Source: a bacterium (GTDB taxonomy: Bacteria > SM23-31 > JAUVVT01). From it: a stretch of DNA of 20,206 nucleotides. The translations under genes were made by a program, and so were the position numbers. The DNA is taken from contig JAUWXV010000042.1 in the NCBI GenBank assembly GCA_030616165.1, positions 1-20,206 on the forward strand. Reading direction: 5' to 3'. The notes under the pieces were generated by a model. It was given only the letters and a program-made list of their open reading frames with translations, searched no databases and was not told the origin of the DNA. Below are positions 1-8,338 of the stretch, piece by piece. Within the stretch, counting starts at the first letter, position 1. Every line of letters starts with the position of its first letter.

Positions 1-325
1 TATAACATAATTATGAAAAACAAAACCTTTTCCGCAAAAAAACTAAAAATTATCTCACTCATTAATAAAAAAAGTGAGACAAATGATGTAATTTCCTGAT
101 AATTATAAACATAATTATCTCATAAGTCTAAAAATCACCCCAAAATTGAGACAAATTGAGACAAATTGAGACAAAATGATACAAAATTGAGACAAAATGA
201 AACACTTTCTCAAAAAGATGGTTTAAAACCCATTATATAATTTACTCATAAATCAAACCCATACATTAAAATATTTTTATTCGATAAGGAATCAAACGAA
301 ACAAACATAATTGAAGTTTCATTAA
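1..325. other. gene-free AT-rich region downstream of lon
   Basis: No convincing gene is seen here. It is very AT-rich and lies beyond the lon stop codon. It holds a 10-11 bp tandem repeat (141-203), two inverted repeats (53-59 with 73-79, arms TCTCACT/AGTGAGA; 98-106 with 111-119, arms GATAATTAT/ATAATTATC, 4-nt loop) and a degenerate member of the GGGTTTGATTTAT repeat family read on the minus strand (about 243-269). No stem followed by a T-run is placed to terminate lon, so the lon terminator is not identified. Confidence 0.6.
141..203. repeat. 10-11 bp tandem repeat (CAAAATTGAGA type)
   Basis: About six head-to-tail units of the form CAAA(A)TTGAGA are seen, the later ones drifting to CAAAATGATA and CAAAATGAAA. 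A lone related unit (GTGAGACAAATGA) lies near 74-86. Each unit carries an A-tract and the period is close to one helical turn, so the segment is expected to be intrinsically bent. That property is inferred from A-tract phasing in general. The units are too short and ungapped for a CRISPR array. Whether it binds a protein is unknown. Confidence 0.75.
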
Positions 326-2665
326 TCAATTCACCAGAGCTATAGAGAGTACGTCATCCATCTCCTTTATAAAATGAAACTTTAGATTTTTTCTTACCTC
401 CTTCGGAATATCTTTTATGTCTTTTTTATTTTTTTCTGGTAGAATTATATCATAAATACCGGCCTGTTTGGCTGCCAATACCTTTGCTTTTATTCCTCCA
501 ACAGGAAGCACAATTCCTCTCAGTGTTATTTCGCCTGTCATTGCTACATCATTTCTGACTCTTTTTCCGGTGAACAGCGAATATAATGAGGTAAAAATTG
601 GTATTCCGGCAGATGGACCATCCTTGGGTATTGCACCTGATGGAACGTGAATGTGGATATCTTGCTTTGAGAAGAAGTCCTCATCGATATTATAATTTTT
701 GCTTTTTGACCTGATAAAACTCAAAGCAGCCTGTGCAGACTCTTTCATCACATCTCCAAGATGACCTGTTAATGAGAGGTTTCCCTTACCCTTCATAATA
801 GTTGATTCGATGAACAGAATATCCCCTCCGAATGGTGTCCATGCTAATCCTGTTGCTACTCCTGTTTTTGATGTCCTTTCAGCAATGTCCATATAAAACT
901 TGATTGGTCCTAAATATTTTTCTACATCTTTTGTTTTCACAACAGGTTTTAGATAGTTATTCTGGACCTTTTCTTTTGCAATTCCTCTTAATATAGAGGC
1001 AATTTCTCTCTCAAGGTTTCTCACCCCTGCTTCTTTTGTATATGAATTAATAATCATTCTTAACGCAGAATCGGTAAACCTGATTTCCACCTTTTTTAAT
1101 CCGTGGGCTTCTAATTGTTTTGGGACAAGAAATTTCTTGGCAATTTTCAATTTTTCTTCTACTGTATAACCGGGTAGTTCTATAATCTCCATTCTATCTT
1201 TTAAAGCAGGAATAATTGGGTCGGTGAGGTTAGCTGTAGTTATAAACATCACCTGTGATAAATCAAATGAAACGTCGAGATAATGGTCAGAAAAAGAGTA
1301 ATTTTGTTCCGGGTCAAGAACCTCTAACAGGGCGGATGATGGGTCTCCTCTGAAATCCGTTCCGACTTTATCAATTTCATCAAGCATAAATACTGGATTC
1401 ATACTCCCTGCTCTTTTTATTCCCTGGACAATTCTCCCCGGTAGGGCACCGATATAAGTTCTCCTGTGCCCTCTGATTTCGGCTTCGTCACGGATCCCGC
1501 CCAGAGACATCCTAATAAATTTTCTTCCAAGTGCCCTTGCTATGGATTTCCCGAGAGATGTTTTCCCCACACCCGGAGGTCCTACAAAGCACATTATTGG
1601 ACCCTTCATATCATTTTTTATTTTCCTCACTGCAAGATACTCTAATATCCTCTTTTTAACCATCTCTAATCCATAGTGGTCTTCATCAAGAATCTTCTGT
1701 CCTTCGGAAATATTAAGGTTATCCTTTGTTTTTGTTCCCCAGGGCACATCGATAAGCCAGTCCAGATAGGTTCTTGCAACTGTGTATTCTCCGGCAGAAG
1801 GTGGCATTTTAGATAATCTGTTTAATTCTTTTTTTGCAATTTTTCTGACCTCTTTTGGCATTTTCGATTTTTCGATTTTGCTTTTAAGTTCCTTTATCTC
1901 AGAAGTATGCTCATCGTCCACTCCGAGTTCTTTTTGGATTGCTTTCAACTGTTCTCGAAGATAAAAGTCTTTCTGTGTTTTATCGATTTCTCCCTGAATC
2001 TGCGATTGTATCTTTTTTCCAAGTTCCAGAACTTGCATTTCTTTATTCAATAAATATGTCACCTTCTCCAGTCTTTCTTTAACATTTATTGTTTCGAGAA
2101 TTCTCTCTTTTTCTTCGAGCGAAATATTTAAAAAAGAGGCTACCAGGTCGGAAAGCCTCTGAGGGCTGTCGGTGTTAAGTATGAAAATCCCGAGTTCCGA
2201 TGATAAGTACGGAGATAAATCTGTTGCTTTTTGAACAAGATTTTTTAAGTTTAACGTTAATGCTTCAATGGTAACATCTTTGTCAACATGTTCTTTTATC
2301 TTGCTGACCTGTGCGCTAAAATAAGGTTCGGATTTTGTAAAATTAACTATTTTTATTCTCGTAATGCCTTGAACCACAACATGTTTACTTCCATCAGGGA
2401 TTTTAAACATTTTCAATATATTTGCTGCAGTTCCATATCCGAACAGGTCTGTATGTTTTGGGTCTTCAATGTCTCCTTTCCTTTGAGCGACAAGTCCTAT
2501 TAACTTATTTTTTTCTATAGCTTCTTCAACTAATTTTATAGATTTCTCCCTACCTATTAGCAGGGGGATAATCTGATAAGGAAAAATCACCGTATTTCTC
2601 AAAGGCATTATCGGAAGTTCATCAGGGATAACTACTTGTTTTGTTATTCCATTAAAAAAATCCAT
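326..2665 (-). CDS. lon: ATP-dependent Lon protease (endopeptidase La)
   Basis: Cytoplasmic AAA+ serine protease that unfolds and degrades damaged and regulatory proteins. Numbering from the ATG at 2665 gives 779 residues, normal for LonA. The order is the N-terminal LAN substrate-binding domain (from about residue 14, with ELPIMPLRNTVIFP), a coiled linker (about 200-280), the AAA+ module with Walker A GPPGVGKT (362-369) and Walker B VFMLDEID (425-432), then the protease domain with catalytic Ser685 in PKDGPSAG and Lys728 in GGIKAKVLAA. A longer reading starts at a GTG (2683), but an AGGA motif sits about 9-10 nt before the ATG and nothing comparable precedes the GTG, so I chose the ATG. The gene diverges from mgtE and ends in TGA. 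It looks intact and the identification is secure. Confidence 0.97.
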   Translation of the reverse strand: MDFFNGITKQVVIPDELPIMPLRNTVIFPYQIIPLLIGREKSIKLVEEAIEKNKLIGLVAQRKGDIEDPKHTDLFGYGTAANILKMFKIPDGSKHVVVQGITRIKIVNFTKSEPYFSAQVSKIKEHVDKDVTIEALTLNLKNLVQKATDLSPYLSSELGIFILNTDSPQRLSDLVASFLNISLEEKERILETINVKERLEKVTYLLNKEMQVLELGKKIQSQIQGEIDKTQKDFYLREQLKAIQKELGVDDEHTSEIKELKSKIEKSKMPKEVRKIAKKELNRLSKMPPSAGEYTVARTYLDWLIDVPWGTKTKDNLNISEGQKILDEDHYGLEMVKKRILEYLAVRKIKNDMKGPIMCFVGPPGVGKTSLGKSIARALGRKFIRMSLGGIRDEAEIRGHRRTYIGALPGRIVQGIKRAGSMNPVFMLDEIDKVGTDFRGDPSSALLEVLDPEQNYSFSDHYLDVSFDLSQVMFITTANLTDPIIPALKDRMEIIELPGYTVEEKLKIAKKFLVPKQLEAHGLKKVEIRFTDSALRMIINSYTKEAGVRNLEREIASILRGIAKEKVQNNYLKPVVKTKDVEKYLGPIKFYMDIAERTSKTGVATGLAWTPFGGDILFIESTIMKGKGNLSLTGHLGDVMKESAQAALSFIRSKSKNYNIDEDFFSKQDIHIHVPSGAIPKDGPSAGIPIFTSLYSLFTGKRVRNDVAMTGEITLRGIVLPVGGIKAKVLAAKQAGIYDIILPEKNKKDIKDIPKEVRKNLKFHFIKEMDDVLSIALVN

Positions 2666-2667
2666 AT

Positions 2668-3106
2668 CATCACTTCCTTTCACAATCAGTTGTTTATTAA
2701 GTATGCGATAATTTTTTAAAGCGTAAATTATTTTATGAACATTATAAATTATTACAAATTTCGTGCCAGTTTATTGAATGATAAAGGACTATAAAAAACA
2801 TTAATATTTTATATATTATAACTTATTTATTTACAATAAATAGTGTTAATATTGCGAAACCTTAGGTTTTTAAGTTTTATAATTTTTTTAAAATCTTGAA
2901 TAACGCCATATTGACAGCATGTATGACATAATATGTTAATAGATTTCTTATATTACACTTGTTGATTTAAAGTGGTTGCTTTAAATAAATTTAAGTATTA
3001 AATTAATTGTAAAATTATTAAATTTTATAACGATAAATTTTTTATATTCTAAGTTTTGAAAAAAGATGCTCTGAAAAAAGATAAATCCAAATAAAGAGAG
3101 GTGGAA
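2668..3106. other. lon-mgtE divergent intergenic region with palindrome
   Basis: About 440 bp without a gene, very AT-rich. It carries the candidate lon promoter and, nearer mgtE, a perfect inverted repeat with 8-bp arms ATTTAAAG / CTTTAAAT around a 6-nt spacer (2965-2972 and 2979-2986). This palindrome lies about 120-140 bp before the mgtE start and has the form of a dimeric repressor site or a small hairpin. I could not recognise an M-box magnesium riboswitch (no GC-rich multi-stem structure with a terminator before mgtE). Confidence 0.4.
2741..2769 (-). promoter_or_regulatory. candidate sigma70-type promoter of lon
   Basis: On the minus strand CTGGCA (-35, 2764-2769; 4 of 6 consensus positions) is followed after exactly 17 bp by TATAAT (-10, 2741-2746; perfect). 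Transcription would start near 2734 and give a leader of about 70 nt before the lon ATG. No heat-shock-type (CIRCE) palindrome was noticed. In such AT-rich DNA a chance TATAAT is common, so the call rests mainly on position and spacing. Confidence 0.35.
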
Positions 3107-4459
3107 ATGATTCAAATAACAAGGGAATCATTGACTGTTGATTTGGTGAGAAAGCTTTTAAGGAAAGGTGCATTGACTAATTTAAAGAATATTCTGCAAA
3201 AGTTCCATCCCGCTGATATTGCTGTGTTTTTTAATTACTTAAGTGAGAAAGAAAAGGAAACTATATTTCGATTATGTGTTGAGATAGAAAAATTTCCTGA
3301 GATTATCAGTTTATTAGAGCCTTCAGAGAGTGCTAATTTTTTATCTACTCTAAAAAAAGAAGAGATTTATAAAATATTTAAGAATATCCATTCCGATGAT
3401 GTTGTGGATATAATAAATGCTCTTCCGGAAGAACTTGCCCAGGATATACTTTCTTTTATGAAAAAGGAGGATGTTGCTGAAATTGAATCTCTTTTAGAAT
3501 ACGAAGAGGATACAGCAGGCGGTATAATGAATCCGGACTTTTTTGCTCTCGAAGAGAATACAACCGTGAAGGATGCTGTAGATTCTCTTCGTGAGGCAAA
3601 GGATGTGGAGATGGTTTTTTACCTGTATGTTGTGGATAACAGAAATCACCTGGTTGGGGTTGTTTCCCTTCGATATTTGGTTACCTCAAAGAGTGATGCA
3701 AAATTGAAAGATATTATGAATACAGATGTAATAAGTGTTAGGACTAATATGGACCAGGAAGAAGTCGCAAAGATTGTTACAAGATATGATGTACTTGCTG
3801 TTCCGGTAGTTGACGAAGAAAATAAACTTGTTGGTGTCATTACGGTTGATGACATAATCGATGTCATTCGTGAAGAAAATACAGAAGATATGTTGAAAAT
3901 GGCAGGAACAACTGAAGAAGAAATTGTTACAAAGTCAACATATTCAAGTTTTAAAATACGTCTTCCCTGGCTTTTTGCTACATTCATCGGTGGTGTTTTT
4001 GCCTCGCAAATAATGGGAGTTTTTCAGGAAAACCTGAAAGATTTTATTGCTTTAGCATTTTTTATACCGATAATAATGGGTATGGGAGGAAATATCGGAG
4101 CCCAGACATCTACAATAGTTGTGAGAGGAATTGCTCTTGGAAAAGTTGATGTAAAACAGTTCTGGCATTTCATTTTCAAACAATTTAAAATAGGAATATT
4201 ACTTGGTATAACGTATGGTATATTGCTGGGTGTTATTGCGAAATTTCTTCATGGAGAAATTTCGTATATTGGTATTACAGTATGTCTTGCAATTATATGT
4301 GAGATGACAATCGGTTCGATATTAGGAACTATGATTCCTATGATTCTGAAAAGGGTGAATATTGACCCTGCTGTGGCAACAGGTGCTTTTGTTACAACTG
4401 CCCTCGATATTTTAGGTATCGTTATATATTTCTTCTTAGCATCTGTTTTTATTTTTTGA
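3107..4459 (+). CDS. mgtE: magnesium transporter MgtE
   Basis: Homodimeric Mg2+ channel of the inner membrane. With the ATG at 3107 it has 450 residues, the usual MgtE length. It shows the helical MgtE_N domain (about 15-130), two CBS domains (starting near MNPDFFALEENTTVKDAVDSL at about 141 and MNTDVISVRTNMD at about 204) and five membrane segments from LPWLFATFIGG onward. The family signature MGGNIGAQTST (about 325-335) and the pore-lining Asp region TTALDILGI (about 430-438) are present. In this family the N and CBS domains bind Mg2+ and close the pore when Mg2+ is plentiful. A GTG six bases upstream (3101) is in frame, but GAGAGGTGG sits just before the ATG as a ribosome site, so the ATG is preferred. 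It diverges from lon, and no riboswitch is apparent. Confidence 0.96.
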   Translation: MIQITRESLTVDLVRKLLRKGALTNLKNILQKFHPADIAVFFNYLSEKEKETIFRLCVEIEKFPEIISLLEPSESANFLSTLKKEEIYKIFKNIHSDDVVDIINALPEELAQDILSFMKKEDVAEIESLLEYEEDTAGGIMNPDFFALEENTTVKDAVDSLREAKDVEMVFYLYVVDNRNHLVGVVSLRYLVTSKSDAKLKDIMNTDVISVRTNMDQEEVAKIVTRYDVLAVPVVDEENKLVGVITVDDIIDVIREENTEDMLKMAGTTEEEIVTKSTYSSFKIRLPWLFATFIGGVFASQIMGVFQENLKDFIALAFFIPIIMGMGGNIGAQTSTIVVRGIALGKVDVKQFWHFIFKQFKIGILLGITYGILLGVIAKFLHGEISYIGITVCLAIICEMTIGSILGTMIPMILKRVNIDPAVATGAFVTTALDILGIVIYFFLASVFIF

Positions 4460-4463
4460 AAGG

Positions 4464-4498
4464 AATTTAAATTTTAAATTTAATTTTTGATTTTTTTT
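4464..4498 (+). terminator. possible weak terminator after mgtE
   Basis: Just after the mgtE stop, AATTTAAA (4464-4471) and TTTAAATT (4473-4480) form a perfect but purely A/T inverted repeat around one base, followed by T-runs at 4483-4487 and 4490-4498. The layout is that of an intrinsic terminator, but a stem with no G-C pair is weak and the true loop must be larger than one base. Confidence 0.3.
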
Positions 4499-4670
4499 GT
4501 TTTATAGGGTTTCACGAAAATACTTTTTTTCAATAATCAAAAACATCATTAACACAAGAAGTTATTCCACCGAGTATTCGGGTGAATCCACTCATTAATA
4601 GTCGAGAATTTACACTTTTTTTCATCTATGCACAATCCAGTTATATTTTTTATGAAACACAACAATAATT

Positions 4671-4700
4671 GTATGGGCTTGATTTATTAATCCCTTTTTA
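4671..4700 (+). repeat. hairpin repeat, GGGCTTGA-TTTA family, copy with T-run
   Basis: GGGCTTGA (4675-4682), loop TTTA and TTAATCCC (4687-4694) pair with one mismatch and one G-U, followed by five T. The flank ATTGTATGG is shared with the copy at 9504-9538. Related copies lie at 6481-6507 and, degenerate and reversed, at about 243-269. The shape is that of an intrinsic terminator and it could end mgtE transcripts, about 215 nt past that gene. Other copies do not sit after genes, so a dispersed repeat element is the better description. Confidence 0.6.
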
Positions 4701-4779
4701 ATTTTTTCACAAAATTATGGGTAAAAGCTGCGAAAATACAATAAATAAGATTCATTAAGGAGTGATAGAATAATTTCAA

Positions 4780-4808
4780 TTGACTTTTCATAGAAAAATT
4801 CATATAAT
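4780..4808 (+). promoter_or_regulatory. sigma70-type promoter of the MFS gene
   Basis: TTGACT (4780-4785, 5 of 6) and TATAAT (4803-4808, perfect) are separated by the ideal 17 bp. Transcription would start near 4815, leaving a leader of about 50 nt to the ATG at 4868. It is the best canonical promoter in the window and suggests a standard housekeeping sigma factor in this organism. Confidence 0.65.
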
Positions 4809-4867
4809 ATTCCTTCAATTTTGATGTTATTAAATATTATTCACTTTAAAGGAAAGAATTGTTATAA

Positions 4868-6028
4868 ATGGTTGATGATGGATACAGCAGAGGTAAGGTT
4901 TTACTTTTATCTACTGGTCACCTTATAACTGATATATATCCGGGCTTTTTAGCACCCATTGTTCCTCTTCTTATGGCGAAACTTGATTTTTCAATTTCAG
5001 AGGCAGCCACTTTAATGTCTACATTGATTATAGCAACCTCTCTATTTCAGCCCATTTTTGGATATCTTTCAGACAGAATAAAAAGAATTGTCTTTATAGT
5101 AATTGGACCTATAATAGCTGCCTTTTTTATGAGCATTATTAACCTTCCAAACAGTTATCATCTGTTATTGCTGTTTGTTTTTCTTAGTGGGCTTGGCGTA
5201 GCATCTTTTCATCCTCAGGCAGCAGCACTAACTAATTTGAGAAGCGGCACAAGGAAGGGTTCGGGTATGGGTATTTTCGTATTTGGTGGAAGCATCGGCA
5301 TTGGAATTGGGTCGCTGTTAATTTCGGTAATAGTATCAATTGGGGGTCTTGGAGCTGTACAATACGCAATTATTCCAGGATTTGTTATCTCCGCTCTTCT
5401 ATATAAATCCTTTTGTAAAGAAAGAGTGGTTAAGATACCGGAAAAAAACAACAATTATTCCATTCAGACTGCTTCCCTTATCCTTATAGTATTATTTCTT
5501 TTAGTAGCTATCCGGGCAATTGTAATACTTGGTTTGAGTGCATTCATTCCGATTTATCTTGCCCAGAGGGGCGAAGCAGTTGTGTATGGTGGCATTACTT
5601 TATTTCTTATGCATTCGTTTGGGGCAATTGGGGGACTTGTTGGCGGGCATCTTTCCGAAAAAATCGGCGAAAAGATGGTAATTATACTATCTTTTATTGT
5701 TCCACTTCCTGTTTTTTCTCTTTATTTAATGAGTAGTGGTTTAATCTCTTTTATTTTGGTTTCGTTGGGTGGTTTCTTTTTATATTCTTCAATACCGGTG
5801 GTGATTTTTCTTGGACAGAGTACTTTCCCGAATAGGATAAGTACAATTTCAAGTATGATAATGGGCTTGGGCTGGGGGATAGCCGGATTAACTATAATTG
5901 GTTTTGGGGCACTTGCTGAAATTATTGGTGTGAAAACTACATTATTTTATTTGGTTTATACATCCGGGTTAGGATTTATATTAACATTGATTTTACTTAG
6001 GGTTAAATTAAATAGCAGATGTGTTTGA
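4868..6028 (+). CDS. MFS transporter, fosmidomycin-resistance (Fsr)-like
   Basis: Inner-membrane major facilitator, most likely a drug/proton antiporter, 386 residues, fitting 12 membrane helices. The N-terminus GHLITDIYPGFLAPIVPLL is the characteristic opening of the Fsr-like group, and the loop after helix 2 carries the MFS-A-like GYLSDRIKR (about residue 61). The second half repeats the pattern with GGHLSEKIGEK. The central loop is short (about 187-200, KERVVKIPEKNNN). The nearest ribosome-site-like sequence, AAGGAAAG, is about 13 nt before the ATG, further than ideal. It has its own promoter and converges with the next gene with only 2 bp between stops. Family assignment is firm; the substrate (fosmidomycin in the E. 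coli namesake) cannot be read from sequence. Confidence 0.88.
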   Translation: MVDDGYSRGKVLLLSTGHLITDIYPGFLAPIVPLLMAKLDFSISEAATLMSTLIIATSLFQPIFGYLSDRIKRIVFIVIGPIIAAFFMSIINLPNSYHLLLLFVFLSGLGVASFHPQAAALTNLRSGTRKGSGMGIFVFGGSIGIGIGSLLISVIVSIGGLGAVQYAIIPGFVISALLYKSFCKERVVKIPEKNNNYSIQTASLILIVLFLLVAIRAIVILGLSAFIPIYLAQRGEAVVYGGITLFLMHSFGAIGGLVGGHLSEKIGEKMVIILSFIVPLPVFSLYLMSSGLISFILVSLGGFFLYSSIPVVIFLGQSTFPNRISTISSMIMGLGWGIAGLTIIGFGALAEIIGVKTTLFYLVYTSGLGFILTLILLRVKLNSRCV

Positions 6029-6030
6029 TA

Positions 6031-6435
6031 TTATTTCTTTAAGTTAATTATTTTCATCTTTTTCAGTTCATCATCTATCTCTTCGGTTTTTAAGATTCCC
6101 TTTTCATTTAAGATATTGAATAACGCTTCCATTTTTCGGTTATATAGAAATTTTTCTATATCATCGTCTCCAATCGAGATTTTTTTATATTCTTCGGTCT
6201 CGTTATCAAGAAGGTCGATTAACTTATTTTCTATTATTCTTTCAACAGAATCGCTGGTTATATTGAATTTCTCGATTTTGGCAGTAGATAGGTATATGTC
6301 ATATTCAAAGTGCTTCTTTTTATCCTCGATTTGAATATGGTAATGCACAGCCTTTTTCTTTTTGAATTGATATGGAGGCAGACTGTAAATGATTTTATAA
6401 TGCTTGGATTTTGTTTTGTAGTTTTTTGGTATCAT
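6031..6435 (-). CDS. hypothetical protein, 134 aa, lysine-rich
   Basis: I do not recognise this family. It is a soluble, strongly charged protein (Lys, Glu, Asp and Ile rich) without signal peptide, membrane segment or cysteine motif. The first half (about 10-60) alternates basic and hydrophobic residues as expected for beta strands (HYKIIYSLPPYQFKKKK). The second half is predicted helical (SVERIIENKLIDLLDNE, then MEALFNILNEKGILKTEEI), the last part resembling a small helix-turn-helix-like unit. It is convergent with the MFS gene, with 2 bp between stops, so the two may read into each other. No ribosome-binding site is evident before the ATG. The coding character (length, codon use, no better frame) makes a real gene likely. 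Confidence 0.7.
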   Translation of the reverse strand: MIPKNYKTKSKHYKIIYSLPPYQFKKKKAVHYHIQIEDKKKHFEYDIYLSTAKIEKFNITSDSVERIIENKLIDLLDNETEEYKKISIGDDDIEKFLYNRKMEALFNILNEKGILKTEEIDDELKKMKIINLKK

Positions 6436-6480
6436 TATTATTTATTTCATATAGTAATGATATGTTAATATAATATTTGT

Positions 6481-6507
6481 GGGGGCTTGATTTATCAAGC
6501 ACTTTTT
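6481..6507 (+). repeat. hairpin repeat, GGGCTTGA-TTTA family
   Basis: A perfect 6-bp stem GCTTGA (6485-6490) / TCAAGC (6495-6500) with the family loop TTTA, preceded by GGGG and followed by a T-run at 6503-6507. It reads as a terminator only on the plus strand. Both flanking genes are on the minus strand, and the nearest plus-strand gene ends about 450 bp earlier, so termination of a neighbour is unlikely to be its reason for being here. Confidence 0.6.
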
Positions 6508-6543
6508 AGAAATTTTATTAATTTACTTTAAATTCCACAAACA

Positions 6544-6577
6544 TGTAGGGACAACCCTTGGATTGTCCCTGCTAAAT
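6544..6577. repeat. hairpin repeat, GGGACAA/TTGTCCC family
   Basis: AGGGACAA (6547-6554) and TTGTCCCT (6563-6570) form a perfect 8-bp-arm inverted repeat with an 8-nt loop. It resembles the hairpins at 12063-12082 and 16361-16382, which also centre on GGACA/TGTCC. It is followed 11 nt later by ATTTTTTGCCGTAT (6582-6595), a 14-mer found again at 12004-12017 beside another hairpin. Confidence 0.6.
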
Positions 6578-6615
6578 TTTCATTTTTTGCCGTATCATCT
6601 TTCAAAAGAAGTAAG

Positions 6616-8247
6616 TTAAGCTTCTAATAAAAGCCTGTTTTCAGGTGACCTTGTTTCACCGACATTTGTAACATAAATAGCAGGCTTGTCTTTAACGGGG
6701 CACATATATTCACAAATTCCACATCCCCAGCAGAGTTCCGGGTCGACGTATGGCTGTCTGAGTTCGACCTTTTCTCCGTTTCGGTCTATAACGGTTACAT
6801 CTTTAAGGTGAATTGCCTTTGGTGATGTTGGACAGTGTTCCTCACACACAATACATGGAATATCCATAGCATGTGGGAGGCATCTCCCTTGGTCAATAAA
6901 GGCTGTACCGATTTTGACGCGATTCCCATTTTCTCCACCCGATTTGGTCTCTTCATCGATTTCCCAGATTGAACCGGTCGGGCAAATTTGGCTGCACAAT
7001 ACACATGTATCTTCGCAGTATCCCATCCTCATAATCAAAAACGGAGTCCATATCCCCTCGGGTCCTGCTTCCAAAAGCGTTGGATGAATTGCATTTGTCG
7101 GGCACACCTTCATACATTCCCCGCATCTTATACACCGGGCAAGAAAATCTTTTTCTTCCAATGAGCCGGGAGGTCGGATTAGTTTCGGATTATAATTTTT
7201 TTCAAGACCACTTGCGGCACGAAGTATCGGGAAAAGGGTAAATCCTGCCCCGAGACTTATAATAAGCCTTCTTCTTGTTAAATCTGGAGCAAGTGCACCG
7301 ATAGATTCCTGCTTTGGGAAAAATTTAAAATGTATTACATCTTCAGGGCAGGAAGCCTGGCAGTTAAAACACAATACACACTCATGAGACTTCCATTTTA
7401 CACCGGCGATTGGCTCATCTGCTCCCTGACAATCAATAAGGCATTTATCACAATAGGTGCATTTTTCGTGGTCTTTTTCCATACCGAAAATCGACAATTT
7501 CGAAAATATTCCCAGCAAAGCGCCAAGCGGACATATACCTCTGCACCAGAATCTTATTATTATGCGGTTAAAAATTAACACTGTCAGAAATATAATCCCG
7601 ATTATAAAACTATTATGAAAATAGAGCTGTTTGAAAGTAAATAGGTTATTTTCGAAGATTTTATACCCGAGATTTGAAACAAATTGTAAGAATGAATTCT
7701 CCGTGGCATACATTGAGTCAAGTATTAACCTCATAATATAATTAAGACCGGGAATGATGGATGTAGCCAGCGACCTGATTGTAAAGGATATTGGGTCAAG
7801 AAGTCCGGTTTGAAGCGAAGAAAATACAGCAGCAGCAAGCATCCCGAAAAGTATATAGAATTTTACACTCTGCCAGTTTTTATATCTATTGGAGTTTATT
7901 ATTTTTTCCCTCTTTTTATCGGATTTAAACGAACTGAAAATATGGTTTAATGTTCCGAGCGGGCATATCCATCCGCAGAATAACCTCCCGATAAGTATAC
8001 TCCCTATTATTACGATAAGGGACCAGATAATTGGTTTATACAATGAATGTGTAGATATTGCAGTAGAAACCGCTGCTAACGGGTCTATGTCGAGGAAGAT
8101 TCGCACTGGATAAGAAAGCCTGATGTTTTCTTGCGAATTTTCGCTGAACGTTCCTCTGAATTCTGTTTTAAATAAAAGAAAAAGAAATAGTATTAAGAAT
8201 AATCCCTGGGAAATTCGCCTTAAGTTTCTGGCTGCTTTTATATTCAT
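6616..8247 (-). CDS. NapH/NapG-like fusion membrane polyferredoxin (4Fe-4S)
   Basis: Membrane electron-transfer protein, 543 residues. The N-terminal half is NapH-like: four likely membrane segments (about 12-27, 72-90, 128-145, 212-232) with the paired motifs CGWICPLG (91-98) and CRGICPLG (235-242), then two 4Fe-4S motifs (C263/266/269/273 and C290/293/296/300). At 325-345 a second Tat-like start, RRRLIISLGAGF with a hydrophobic stretch, is followed by a NapG-like tail with four more cluster sites (C372/375/378/382, C411/415/418/422, C456/465/468/472, C506/509/512/516). In E. coli NapH and NapG are separate quinol-to-periplasm electron carriers; here they look joined. It follows the DUF362 gene by 121 bp on the same strand. 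No reductase lies nearby, so the electron acceptor is unknown. No clear ribosome site precedes the ATG at 8247. Confidence 0.88.
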   Translation of the reverse strand: MNIKAARNLRRISQGLFLILFLFLLFKTEFRGTFSENSQENIRLSYPVRIFLDIDPLAAVSTAISTHSLYKPIIWSLIVIIGSILIGRLFCGWICPLGTLNHIFSSFKSDKKREKIINSNRYKNWQSVKFYILFGMLAAAVFSSLQTGLLDPISFTIRSLATSIIPGLNYIMRLILDSMYATENSFLQFVSNLGYKIFENNLFTFKQLYFHNSFIIGIIFLTVLIFNRIIIRFWCRGICPLGALLGIFSKLSIFGMEKDHEKCTYCDKCLIDCQGADEPIAGVKWKSHECVLCFNCQASCPEDVIHFKFFPKQESIGALAPDLTRRRLIISLGAGFTLFPILRAASGLEKNYNPKLIRPPGSLEEKDFLARCIRCGECMKVCPTNAIHPTLLEAGPEGIWTPFLIMRMGYCEDTCVLCSQICPTGSIWEIDEETKSGGENGNRVKIGTAFIDQGRCLPHAMDIPCIVCEEHCPTSPKAIHLKDVTVIDRNGEKVELRQPYVDPELCWGCGICEYMCPVKDKPAIYVTNVGETRSPENRLLLEA

Positions 8248-8283
8248 TATAAAGAATTTATTATATTAAAAATTTATTAACAA

Positions 8284-8322
8284 CTTACTTTCTTTGTAAA
8301 GAAAGTAAGCAAAGAAACTTTA
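8284..8322. repeat. hairpin repeat, CTTTCTTTG/CAAAGAAAG family
   Basis: A perfect 12-bp-arm inverted repeat (CTTACTTTCTTT at 8284-8295, AAAGAAAGTAAG at 8298-8309, 2-nt loop) is followed by the family tail CAAAGAAACTTTAG. The same tail follows the copy at 14670-14710. It lies in the gap between the DUF362 and polyferredoxin genes, where a strong hairpin in the shared transcript could affect expression or stability of the second gene. Confidence 0.75.
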
Positions 8323-8338
8323 GGTTAGAAGTTTTTTG

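Larger units (their letters stand above)
4460..4867. other. mgtE-MFS intergenic region
   Basis: About 400 bp without a gene. It holds the weak A/T terminator-like hairpin, an imperfect hairpin near 4567-4586 (CACCGA / TCGGGTG), a hairpin-plus-T-run repeat (4671-4700) and a good promoter for the downstream MFS gene (4780-4808). No open reading frame with a plausible start and composition was seen. Confidence 0.5.

Noticed and set aside
141-203. CRISPR array
   Set aside because: Units of 10-11 bp with no spacers and no cas genes; a simple tandem repeat.
2668-3106. M-box (ykoK) magnesium riboswitch before mgtE
   Set aside because: No GC-containing multi-stem structure or terminator/antiterminator is visible; the region is nearly all A/T.
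3646-3987. 113-codon minus-strand open frame inside mgtE
   Set aside because: Covered by the CBS domain and first membrane part of mgtE on the plus strand; Ser/Thr-rich shadow translation.
7330-7578. 82-codon plus-strand frame and small minus-strand frames inside the polyferredoxin
   Set aside because: They overlap the conserved cysteine motifs of the real gene in other frames.
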